Shown here: piece after piece, positions 19,729 through 28,683 of the stretch
How the letters are laid out: each line of letters starts with the position of its first letter
How positions within the stretch are numbered: position 1 is the first letter of the stretch
NCBI GenBank assembly: GCA_011763485.2
Contig: JAANSK020026688.1
Location: 1 to 29,010 of the forward strand
Direction of reading: 5' to 3'
Source of the DNA: Isoetes engelmannii
Taxonomy: Eukaryota; Streptophyta; Lycopodiopsida; Isoetales; Isoetaceae
DNA: 29,010 bases
Notes under the pieces: model-generated
Database searches by the model: none
What the model saw: the letters and a program-made list of their open reading frames with translations, nothing else
What the model was told of the DNA's origin: nothing
Translations under genes and position numbers: made by a program

Positions 19729-20547
19729 TTGTCTACCAGCCAAGATAAATCCAAGTCCAGTGGCAAAGAAAAACTTCCTTTAAAAATAAAAAAGATTCCA
19801 CATAAGCAAGACAGGACTTCCCAAGAAGTTGAGCCTGAGTTTTTCGAATGTCTAAAGACAAAGTGGTTCGTGACAAGGGCGATGCTGGATCACCGGTTCC
19901 CGGAAGTCACTATTTTGTATGTTTGAAAGAAGATTGGCTATGGTTCTGTCGGAAGATTTTGATTGCATGGGTTTGAAATAAAGTACTTCAAGCTGGTTAA
20001 AATGCAACCACAGTGGTTGTACAATTACACGAAACATAAAATCAATAAAGAACATTTGTGTGTCATAGTCAACGAGGAGCATCAGTCCAAGACTATGCTT
20101 ATTGTTGAAGGTGCATCTGAGGAGGAAGAAGAATTTGTTGAGATACCAAGCCCACATCAAACAGAAGATGCTGAAGAAGGTTCTGAAGAGTCCTTCCCTG
20201 CAGAATCTAAAGACTCGGAAGGCACATTCACTAGACCAGCAAGCCGAAGATCAAAGAGCCAAATTGTCGCAAGGAGCCAAAAAAGAAGTCCCCACCGAAG
20301 AGCTCTGCAGATCCAAGAGCAGCCCGAGCCGAAAAAGAAAAAGGGGAAAGGGAAGGCACATGTTGTGGCAATCAAGGACAGGAATCTTGACAAGACAAAT
20401 GAAAGAATGGAAGCAATCAATGCCAGAAAGTACGTAACAGGCGCCATCTACCTGTATGTCACTAGTATGAAGCTCCTCTTAAGAATGAGGCTAGAGAAAG
20501 GCCCCTTCAGGCCAGACTTGTTTATGCAGATTATTTGCGAAACCTAA
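19729..20547 (+). CDS. Charged N-terminal portion of the ParB-like/methyltransferase gene (incomplete)
   Basis: Two open pieces (19729-19926 and 19963-20547) encode a Lys-rich start (KSKSSGKEKLPLKIKKIPHK), then a segment with KYFKLVKMQPQWLYNYTKH, an acidic Glu/Ser run (EEEEEFVEIPSP, EDAEEGSEESF) and a basic Arg/Lys run (KKKKGKGKAHVVAIKDR). It ends in KYVTGAIYLYVTSMKLL and KGPFRPDLF, which fits the first strand-helix part of a ParB-like domain. The pattern of unstructured acid-base linkers before a nucleic-acid enzyme is typical of chromatin or mobile-element proteins. Whether the pieces are exons or parts of a broken gene cannot be settled from sequence alone. The gene is not one I can name. 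Confidence 0.45.
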
Positions 20548-20870
20548 AGGACAGGATTAGAATCAAATCACTGGCACATGTTGCACCTATTGACAGGACA
20601 CAATGTGACGATCCAACCCAATACGACAAGGAGCAGGCTGTCAGCTACTACTATGCGCTGGGTGGTAATCACAGTTTTAAAGCAAGGAGGCAACTCTACA
20701 AGGAAAAAAATGATTTTAAGTATCCTAATGTCCTCTGTGCTGTATATTGTGGTCTGAAATATGAAGAGGCAAAAATCATAGCAAACACTTACAATGCAGA
20801 TAATGAGTACAAGCTCAAGACGAGTTTTGTGGACAATGTTCATGTACAACTAAACATTAGAGGCTGGTGA
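20530..20870 (+). CDS. ParB/Srx-like domain segment
   Basis: The frame from about 20530 encodes YADYLRNLKDRIRIKSLAHV, then YYYALGGNHSFKARRQLY and VLCAVYCGLKYEEAKIIANT plus YNADNEYK. The G-[GN]-H-x3-A-R-x2-L motif, followed by a strand and a [LS]xxEEAxxIAxxxN helix, is the hallmark order of ParB/sulfiredoxin-fold domains. In prokaryotes these are often attached to DNA methylases and nucleases. The preceding frame (to 20547) contributes the start of the same domain, so the domain as it stands is not in one frame. The identification rests on motif order only. A methyltransferase segment on the same strand lies 380 bases downstream. Confidence 0.5.
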
Positions 20871-21246
20871 CATTTCACTCAAGTGTGTAGGCTGGCCTTA
20901 TTGAAGCACGCTTCAAAGTGAAGATCTCCAGAACAAGCTGGATACGAGAACTTGAATTGGTAAGCCTCTTTTTCTTTTATATTCTGAAATTTGTTGTTCC
21001 TATCTTTGCTTGTTGTGTATTCTCGAAAGGCTGGTCTTTACTTTGCTTGCCGAGTTTTCAGAATAAGTTAGTCTTTTGTTTTATTGCTGTGGTTTCTGGA
21101 GAACTTCAGCCTATATCTTTCTTGCTTTATATTCTGGAACACTGTAGGCTATGCTTTTGGAATGACTTACTACTTTTAACTTTCCCGTTCAGGACTAGAA
21201 AAGTTCTATTGTTTCCTCTTCAAAACTAACTGTTTTAAACGTTCAG

Positions 21247-21748
21247 GAATAAATACAATATCACCCACCATGGGTGTCCCAGGATACTAAGCAAAGTCAA
21301 GTATCTCCATGTATCTTACTGGAGCTTTGATAGCAAGAGAACAATGGAGCACTTCAACACTACTACCTACTCTGACTTCTCTAATGTCTTAGAATTCCCA
21401 GCTATCTTGCAAAAGCTTTTGGACCCAAGTGCGCAAGGGAGAATTGTTACACACTACCAGAAACCCCAAAATCTCATAAACAAACTCATTGACATGTTTT
21501 CATGTCAAGGGGATTGGGTTTTGGATGCTTTTTCTGGTTCTGGCACTACAATAGCCTGTGCACTAAAAAAGGGGCGAAATTGTGTGACCATTGACATCAA
21601 CAAAGAGGCTATGCAATTCATAAAGATGAGATTGGCTGGCCTTCCTACTCTTCCAGATGAGAACAAAGAGCTAGGAGCCAAGTCCAGCTCTGATTTTTCC
21701 AAAAATGACTTCTTCAGAGGTACAACCTCCCATGACAAGCTCCACTAA
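21247..21748 (+). CDS. DNA N4/N6-methyltransferase (beta class), C-terminal half
   Basis: An open frame follows a plausible acceptor (AACGTTCAG ending at 21246); the matching GTAAGC donor would be at 20960, after the ParB-like segment. It encodes NITHHGCPRILSKVKYLHVS, then THYQKPQNLINKLIDMF (motif X, the T-x-K-P helix), GDWVLDAFSGSGTTIACAL (motif I, the SAM-binding FxGxG loop; the usual Pro after Asp is Ala) and RNCVTIDINKEAMQFIKMRL (the acidic SAM-ribose strand and following helix). This order, X then I at the C-terminal end, is that of the N6_N4_Mtase family. The (D/S/N)PP(Y/W) catalytic motif, expected upstream, was not found in what I can read. The protein is therefore either inactive or its catalytic part is in a missing or unrecognised piece. 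The family is usual in bacteria and phages and rare in plant nuclei. Confidence 0.75.
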
Positions 21749-21749
21749 A

Positions 21750-22040
21750 GACGAGGTCACTGTCGTGGTACTGCAAGCAGTGGCCCCATTGATCCCTGTT
21801 CAATCCAGTTCTAGTGAAGCAACTTTACAGGTCTTTTACAGATATTGGTCGGTTCCTCTTCCGTCCCCTTGACTTCAACAGCATGTTGTTATTGTCTAGT
21901 TTGCCTTGCTGGGATACAGTTCAATGGGATACACATGTGTTGTTTTTATATAACACACATCACATTGTACATACACGTCACGAATGAATGTTTTTGCTTT
22001 GGGACTTCCCGAACCCCCTTCAGTGGAAGAAAGGTTGGAA
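21750..22040. other. No gene recognised
   Basis: Sequence between the methyltransferase frame and the gypsy remnant. The 3' untranslated region of the former could lie here, but no clear poly(A) signal was seen. Confidence 0.4.
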
Positions 22041-23005
22041 TAGTTGAAGGACATGCTCTTTCATGGTTTTAGAGCACACTCTCTGGATAACTACATACCC
22101 TTGGTCATTCCTACTTGTGAGAAGGACATGATTTATGTCATAACCGACCTTTACAATCGCTATTACATGTCTTTTGCGGATATTGACCAGCTCTTTTTCT
22201 TGTATGTTCCTGATGGTGCTCCTCGACTTTAAGTTCTGCAGTCTTATCATGAATTTCCTCTCGCTGGCCACTTTGGAATTGCCAAGACTCTGGAACTCAT
22301 TGCTAGAGATTATTAGTGACCAAATCACACTATTGATGACCACATCTTGGACTTTGGAAGCATTTCAATGGATTGCATTGTCGAGCTTCCATCTTCTCAG
22401 AGCCATGGCGCCATCCTTGTTGTCATTGATCATTCCCCCAAGATGGCGCATTTCATTCCTTGCAGCACCTCCATCTCCAATGAAGCTATAAATTATATTT
22501 TGCTTCGAGAAGTACTTGCCATGACTTATTAGATACCATTATCAATGACCGCAGTCCTCAATTTATTGCCTACTTTTACAAGCATCTTCTACAACTCTTG
22601 CATGTAGAAGGTTCATTATCTTTTGGACATCACCAGGCAAGTAAAACACATTAATTGGACTCTTGAACAATATTTGCGATGCTTCATCAATTATCATCTG
22701 GATGACTGGGTTGATTGGCTACCCTTGGCAGAATTTACTTACTATAATTATGTCCTTCCTTCTACGGGCCAGACACCATCCTTCATTAATTCTGGCACTC
22801 ATCCCTGATGGTCTTCATTGTCTCCAAATATGATTCAGTTAATCCCAATGCTGGAGCTCAGCTCAAGAAGCTTCTCATATTCCCGATCAATCTTGCGAAA
22901 CACCTTCTCCAGGCCCAAGCACGCTATCATCATCATGCTGACTAACCTCACCAAGATGCCCCACCTTTTGCAGTCGGTGACCTTGTTCGGCTCTTACGCC
23001 AGTAA
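22040..23005 (+). mobile_element. Ty3/gypsy LTR-retrotransposon fossil (integrase region)
   Basis: Remnant of the pol gene of a Ty3/gypsy element, + strand. Recognisable parts, in order, are the region before and through the H2C2-type zinc-binding segment (LAGHFGIAKTLELIARDY), the integrase core, including the EQYLRCFINYHLDDWVDWLP stretch that is very typical of plant gypsy integrases, and the C-terminal integrase tail near 22900-23005. No gag, protease, reverse transcriptase or LTRs are seen. The element is old and broken several times, and its right edge abuts an antisense LINE fragment at about 23005. Confidence 0.88.
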
Positions 23006-23430
23006 ATGTTGGCAGCTCATCCCTCTGATGGTAGTATCCCAGTATGTGGTAGAAGAAAACTCCACTCTCAAATACTTGTAGGTGGGTGCCACCTCTACAT
23101 TTTGGCCCTGATAAGTGAAGGAGGGCAGCCTTGGCTGGCAGGATGAGACGAACATCACCTTTGTCTTGGTCTAGCTAATCTGTAATGCAAGTGGACTGGG
23201 AAAAAGTATCCAGGGCATCCAAATGGTGTTGCATGTCATATGTAGATGTAGGCTAAGAGGTCCACATCGTTGGCATATATGAGCTGCCTAATTATCTGGT
23301 GCACAAGCTGAACTCCCGCTCCCCTATGTTCAACAAGCCAACCTTCGAACTGATCCATATATAGGCCAAACAGTTTTGGAGAAAGTGGGCATCCCTGGCA
23401 GGCTCCAACTGATGACAGGCTGCCATAATG
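23006..23430 (-). mobile_element. Decayed LINE fragment 3 (antisense RT piece)
   Basis: Read on the - strand from about 23430 downward, it encodes CQGCPLSPKLFGLYMDQFEG, WLVEHRGAGVQLVHQIIRQL and IYANDVDLLA, then after a stop and frame change YDMQHHLDALDTFSQ, and finally YQGQNVEVAP, TYKYLRVEFSSTTY and TIRGMSCQHL in another frame. The order and wording match LINE fragment 2 (GCPLSPTLFGLYIDQLE, EHEGMGAPLVHHIIMQLIYA, DDVDLL, TCKYLEIEFSTTTH), so both are copies of one family. The catalytic box here is YAND in place of YADD. It is 5'-truncated, with no tail visible. Confidence 0.85.
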
Positions 23431-24290
23431 GTGTCAGTCTATAGAAGTAAGCATGCAATGGAGATTAATAGTAAACCTTATAATGATTATCTTTTTTGAG
23501 GTTGTACAATGATGTGTTGCGTGAGTCAAGTAATGTGAAAGAGAAGACATTGTTAGCCACGCAATTATTAAAGGTTCTTGTCCTACTTGAAACTTTATTT
23601 CCGTTCATTTTGTCATATTTGAGTTTATTGTTATTATATTTATGTACTTTGATTATTTGATTTGACATTGCAGGGTGGTCAAATATTTGTTGGAGCAATA
23701 AGGTGCCAAATTTTTTGAAAGGGTACGGGATAACGTAAGAAAGGTAATGGTGTTGGGTAGGTATTTGTATGGCAAAGCATATATAGGCTGACCTGGAAAA
23801 TGGGTTTTGGTTTTGGCAATGGTCGATCAGATTTTTTGTGGAAGTTTTACGGTTCCAGTGAGGCGTGAATGGAGGAAGGCGGACAGGTGTTTGTGGAGGA
23901 GTTCCACGTTTCCGATGTGGAGATTTTGTAGGCATGGATAGCGTTGAAATCCGCGTTTATGCAAGCCTGTTGCTCATGTTCCTGCTCATGTTTTGTGGAT
24001 TTGGGGTAATCCGTTATTGTGTTTTCGGTGGTCTTTGCTTTGTATGCTGCGACTGTGGCTTCTGTATTCAAACTCATTTTGGACAATTCAACGGTGCTTC
24101 ATGCTTTGGGGTAAGATTCAGTTTGTTTTATTCAGTACATAGTGATGTTCTTGGGTTTCGAATCTGCAGCAACGACCTGCTTTGTGAGATTTCATTTAGT
24201 TTATTACAGGTGCATTTGTCCTTCCGCGTTCCAATTCTCAGTTGTGTTTGGAATTTGCCATTGCAATCTGCTTGTTTGCTTGTTGGAACC
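23431..24290. other. No gene established; overlapping open frames
   Basis: A 156-aa frame on - (23465-23935) and a 166-aa frame on + (23865-24365) overlap and look like low-stop composition effects rather than genes. A short + frame from about 23871 reads MEEGGQVFVEEFHVSDVEIL and then stops; it has a plausible protein-like start and could be a leader peptide or the first exon of the small gene at 24291, which I could not show. Confidence 0.35.
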
Positions 24291-24684
24291 ATGCTGAAGA
24301 GGCAAGCTAGAAAAGGTAAGGGGAAGGCGTCCTTTTGTTCGTCCGCATGCAGGTCCCATAGATGAAATGGTTGACGTTGGAGGAAGAGGTAGCAGGGCCG
24401 ATAAGTGTAAAGAAGATATAGAGGAAGGGATTGGGCTGCTTGATGTTAGTGTGACTCTTGAAAACGCTGGAATGGATGTTCCAGCGTATTTCTTCAACCA
24501 TCTTGTTGATTTCTGCAAGGCAGAGACGGTGTCTGGTGCTGTGGCATTGGAGAGGGGGTGTGAGCTAGACAATCTCCATTGCCAGGCAGTGTTCAGGACT
24601 TGTATTAGAACTCCTAGACAGGTGAACGCTGCAGCAAAACTCTGTGTAAAAACTTTGAGCTTCTATATACAATATAAGATTTAA
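24291..24684 (+). CDS. Small two-exon coding piece, unknown function (possibly the 5' part of a PPR-type gene)
   Basis: ATG 24291 gives MLKRQARKG up to a GTAAGG donor at 24316. A CATGCAG acceptor ends at 24350. Joining them gives an in-frame 120-residue class protein: PIDEMVDVGGRGSRADKCKE, DIEEGIGLLDVSVTLENAGM, DVPAYFFNHLVDFCKAETVS and so on to a stop at 24682-24684. The alternating helix pattern in DIEEGIGLLD... and VPAYFFNHLVDFCKAE resembles the first repeats of organelle-targeted pentatricopeptide proteins, but no diagnostic later repeats or DYW tail follow. No transit peptide is obvious. It may be a truncated gene copy. The alternative is an unspliced reading from 24367 in the same frame. 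Confidence 0.35.
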
Positions 24685-25554
24685 TTTTTTTTTTTTTTGG
24701 TATGAAATATTTCTAATCTTGTACTATGAATATGCTTCAAGTTTTTGTTGTGCAATACTTCTATACTGTTATTGTAATTTTGTTACAACGAAATAACAGT
24801 TTCGTTGCAATATAGATCTGATGATATGAATTTGGAATGTGAGTAATGTGAATTTGAAATGTTCAATTTTGTGCATGAAATGTTTAATGTTCACATGAAC
24901 TTCAGCTTTCAGTAAGTTAGAGAGATCAGAATGTTATATTCTTGTGTGAATTTAAAACGTTTTATTGTCAGTAAATGGGTAAGGGGCACTCTGGTGGCGC
25001 CATTTAAAAAATTGGTAACTAAGGTTACCAAAATAAACATATATTTTAATTACTCCAGTGGTTTACGTGACTGTAATTTTATCCTCACTAGCAACTTTTA
25101 TTCCACTGACAAGCCGTGTGGTGTTCACAAATATGAGGGACAGCAATAGAAAATTTGGCATGACAAAGATGTTGACCACTGACAACAAACTTCAGTGAAG
25201 TTTTTGAAATTTAAATCTAAAATTAGAATTAACCCATGTTATGTGTTTTTCAACTTCATGATTAAGAAAGATATTACAAATTACAAATTAAAAAAAAAAA
25301 CAAACATATTGCGCATCTCATGATCTTGGACTTATGACAAGTGGTAACATGTCACCCAGAGAGTAAAATATCAAAAAAGGTGGTATAGCTGTGTGTGATA
25401 TATAAGCCAAAGTAATATACCTTCTGGATGAGCTAAGTGACAAACCATGGATACCATTACAAAATACTGCTCAATATTGTCTTTTCTTATTGGTCTCTGA
25501 GAACTTATTTGCTCTCTTTTTCTACAGAAGATTGCAGTCTTCCATAGTTTTCAG
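24685..25554. other. Intergenic, upstream of the transporter gene
   Basis: No gene recognised. A run of 14 T at about 24683-24698 and an A10 run at about 25290 are present, without flanking duplications that I could find. A pyrimidine tract ending CTACAG at 25527 just before the transporter start could be the acceptor of a leader intron; the in-frame stop at 25498 excludes an earlier start in the same exon. Confidence 0.4.
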
Positions 25555-27264
25555 ATGGAGCAAGGGTCTTTGGAAAAATGTGGACTCTTGAAATCCAAAA
25601 AGAGCTTCTTCAATCCTTATGTTGTAGGATGCGCGGTCTTGATGGCATTCAATTCTATTTTGCCTGGATATGGTATGATTCTTACTCAAGCTTCAAGTAA
25701 ATAGTATCAGCAAAGCATCGGTTTACAGATTTTGAAGACAATGAAAATGAATAAAAGTCTCTGATGTGTTAACAAGATGTTTTTTTTTTAAACCATGTTA
25801 GAGCAGCTACAATCTCCTGAATCACCTATGAGCTAAGGCCATGAATGTGTTGCAATATTTTACTCTATGCTTGCATGTAAAATCATTTCCATGAGCTAAC
25901 AGCATGTGTATGAATGATCTGCAGCTGTGGGAATTATGACAGGATCAGCCCTCTTCATCAAAGAGGATCTGAAAATGACAGACTTTGAAGAAGAAATCCT
26001 GGTGGGATTATTCAACATAGTTTCTCTGCTGGGAAGCACAACAGCAGGGGGATTATCAGATGCAATAGGAAGAAAGAAGACTATAGCAGTTGGATCTTTA
26101 ATTTTATGCCTGGCATCAACTATAATGGGCTTAGCTACATCATATTGGGTGATTCTAGCAGGCAGGCTAATCTCTGGAATAGGTTCAGGAGTTGTCTTTG
26201 TTTTGGTGCCAGTGTATTTGGCAGAATTGGCACCATCAGAAAGCAGAGGAGCACTTTCTTCTTTGCCAGAAATTTTCATCAATATAGGCATCTTGCTTGG
26301 ATATATCTCAAGCTATGTTTTCGCCGGATTGCCTTTAGGCCAGAACTGGAGATGCATGTTCTTAGTAGGCGCACCTGTGGCATTAGTGCTAGCTTTTTCT
26401 ATTATTTTCATGCCAGAATCCCCTAGATGGCTGGTTATGAAAGGTAAAATGCTCCAAGCCCAAAATGTGCTTCTTAAGATCTTTGCAGATAGAGATGAAG
26501 CAGATCTGAGATTATCAGCCATAAAGATTGCTGCCGGCTTTTCTGAACCAATCTATGAAATATGTTCAGAAGATTCAACAGAGAAGACATACCTGAAGAA
26601 GAATGACGAAGGAAACAGCGCATGGATGGATCTGTTGTGCCCTAATTCTGCCGTAAGAAAAATGCTACTCGTGGCATTAGGGGTACATTTTTTCCAGCAA
26701 GCCTGTGGAGGCGAGGCACTGGTTTATTATACTCCAGAAATCTTAAAAGAAGCTGGAATGAACAGCAAAGATTACCTGTTAGGAAGCACAGTACTCGTCG
26801 GAATAATTAAAACCCTCTTCATTTTTGTAGCCACCGCATTATTAGATCGGCTTGGTAGAAGACCTCTGCTTATGACCAGCTGTCTAGGAACTGCAGCCGC
26901 AATGGGCATCTTATCTTTTGCATTAAAATTTCTTAACGGGAGCGCAGGAGTTATTCCGGCAATGGCAGCTATTTTTTTATTCATGGCATTTTTTTCTGTA
27001 GGTTTTGGGCCGATTGCAGGGCTTCTTCCATCCGAAATATTTCCGTTGCATCTCAGAGCCCGCGCTGCAGGTCTGGGAATGGTGGTAAATAGAATGATTT
27101 GCGGAGTAGTGAGTATGACATTTTTGAGCATTTCAAGTGCCATAACTCCGGCGGGGGCATTTCTAATGTATTCGGCCATAGCTGGAGCTTCAGCAGTGTT
27201 TGTGTATGTAACGGTTCCAGAGACCAAGGGTAAATCGCTTGAAGAAATAGCGGAAATGTTTTGA
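25555..27264 (+). CDS. Polyol/monosaccharide transporter, PLT4-like (MFS sugar porter; two exons, 485 aa)
   Basis: Exons 25555-25672 and 25925-27264 with a 252-bp GT-AG intron; the ATG at 25555 is the first in frame after a stop at 25498. Twelve membrane segments are expected, and the MFS sugar-porter signatures are in order: DAIGRKKT (loop 2-3), GRLISGIGSGVVFVLVPVYL, PESPRWLV, FFQQACGGEALVYYTPEILK, DRLGRRPLL, PSEIFPLHLRARAAG and PETKGKSLEEIAEMF at the C-terminus. PEILKEAG, AFFSVGFGPIAG and VPETKGKSLE are closest to the Arabidopsis probable polyol transporter 4 branch. Known members are H+ symporters of polyols and monosaccharides at the plasma membrane. The oddity is the TM1 motif: the family's GYD(I/V)GV reads GYAVGI, with Ala40 (its codon split by the intron) where the proton-coupling Asp should be. 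FFQQACGG also departs from the usual QQxxGI(D/N). The gene is otherwise intact, so it may be a facilitator or have altered coupling. Confidence 0.95.
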
Positions 27265-27526
27265 AATTCTTTTTTAAAATTCTGTTAACATTTTTCCGTT
27301 CAGAAATAAGACCTAAAATGTTTAAAGGGAATTGAATTATTCAAAATAAGATTGGGCAATTGTCTTTAATATTTTGCAAAATTGCGAAAATGCCCTTGGT
27401 TTAGGGGTATTTTTGGTAAAACAATCATAACTTTATTTTGATTCTCCAAATAAGTATGCGTCCTTCAAATGAATGAATTATGGAGGATGATACCTTCCCA
27501 AGCAAAGTCCTAGGCATGCCAATTTT
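27265..27526. other. 3' flank of the transporter gene
   Basis: AT-rich with AATAAG-type words at about 27306 and 27345, one of which may serve as poly(A) signal. No gene is seen. Confidence 0.35.
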
Positions 27527-27655
27527 GCCGGTACTAAATCTAATTTTACCGGTACAAAGAAAATTTCTTAGGAATTGATCCTTTAACAAACCGGTACATT
27601 CTAAAAGCAGTAGGAAAATAGTACAATGTAGTTTCTATAGGAAAAATACCGGTAC
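27527..27655. repeat. Cluster of four CCGGTAC motifs
   Basis: GCCGGTAC at 27527, TACCGGTAC at 27547, ACCGGTAC at 27590 and TACCGGTAC at 27647 fall within 129 bases of AT-rich DNA. GTACCGGTAC is palindromic, and the TACCGGTAC copies contain most of it. Several copies follow A/T runs (TTTTACCGG, AAAATACCGG). This could be a diverged short tandem array or a set of protein-binding sites, and nothing else in the window shares it. Confidence 0.6.
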
Positions 27656-27843
27656 GTGCAAAAATATGTAGGATAAATATTTTCCCATATATACATGTCT
27701 TATATTCACCTATAGATTTTAATAATATACAAATTGTCGAAACAATAACAATTGTTGAACAGAGAAAACAAACTAAACAGCCATTCTATTATTATTTGGT
27801 CGTCTCAGCTTAAATTAGGGCGGCAGGTTGCAGCGCGCATCTG

Positions 27844-28683
27844 ATGCTTGGCAATCCTCCTCCCTTAATTTCGCTCCTGAATCTGATCCTTGAAGGATCA
27901 CCCTTCCTTAATTTCGTACAAAAAAGGGGGAAATTGGAGATCAAAGCAGGCTCTCCACCGATTTCAGAGAAAGAAAGGCAGAGTGTAGTATTCCACCGAT
28001 TACTCCTCTATTCTGTAGTATTCTGGACAGCAAGAGGTATGGGCAGATTGCCCACTGGCAAGAGGAAGTCCAGTGATCCCTTGCAAAGCACACTCTTCAA
28101 CAAAGGATGGATAGCATCGTCATCATCAGTAGCAATTTCTGCAAATGTGGATTCAGTAGAAGATGAAGACAGTCCCGATTTAGATGACATTGAAGAGAGA
28201 AGATTGAAGTGGAAGGACTCTTGGAAGGATACTTGGCCATGGGTAGAGTTTGTGAAGGAATCAGGGTTTATGTTTTGTGAGATTTGCATGCAGGATAAGA
28301 AGAATACCTCTGCTTTTGCTACAACTGGGAGCTACAATATCAAAACCAGTGCATTGATAGAGCATGCAAATTCAAAGGAGCACAAGGCTGCTGTATATGC
28401 TCAGGGTGCAGCCAGGAAAGATATCATTGCACCAGTCCACAGAAGTATTGATGAGACTATTCTTATCTTCTTAAGAACTGCATATATCATTGGCCAAGAA
28501 TTTCTCCCTCTTAGCAAATTTGACTTCATGTTGAAGATGCAAAGGGTGAATGGAATCAAAGATATCCCTTCCTTGTATAATGATAGAAAAGGATGTATCA
28601 GATTCCTATCTTGCATCTCTCAGGCTTTGAATGAAGCTGTAATAGAAAAAGTTAAGTTGTTCATATCAGAAGCTAAATATTGA
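27844..28683 (+). mobile_element. hAT-like transposase, N-terminal part (BED/TTF-type zinc finger)
   Basis: The open frame starts at ATG 27844, but the likely protein start is ATG 28039 in the same frame (MGRLPTGKRKSSDPLQSTLF). Following an acidic stretch (SVEDEDSPDLDDIEERR) it has TWPWVEF and a zinc finger CEIC...EHANSKEH with Cys80, Cys83, His109 and His115 (counted from 28039), the C2-H-x5-H pattern of BED/TTF fingers in hAT-related transposases. Then comes ILIFLRTAYIIGQEFLPLSKFDF, matching the helical region before the RNase-H-like core. The frame stops at 28681-28683 just where the DEST-type catalytic core should begin, so this copy is interrupted; the reading continues in another frame (next entry). 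The neighbourhood shows no obvious terminal inverted repeat inside the window. Confidence 0.75.

Noticed and set aside
20157-20447. 96-aa open frame on the - strand
   Set aside because: It is the reverse-strand shadow of the acidic and basic runs of the + strand gene.
23465-23935. 156-aa open frame on the - strand
   Set aside because: No motif, low-complexity Asn/Lys/Tyr composition, and overlap with an equally unsupported + frame; likely chance in AT-rich DNA.
23865-24365. 166-aa Cys/Phe-rich open frame on the + strand
   Set aside because: Composition reflects a GT-rich strand, no conserved motif, and it runs through the better-supported splice donor at 24316.
24683-24698. Poly(T) run that might mark a - strand retroposon
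   Set aside because: No flanking direct repeats were found, unlike the 19.0-kb case.
26772-27227. 151-aa open frame on the - strand inside the transporter
   Set aside because: Shadow frame opposite the well-supported MFS coding exon.
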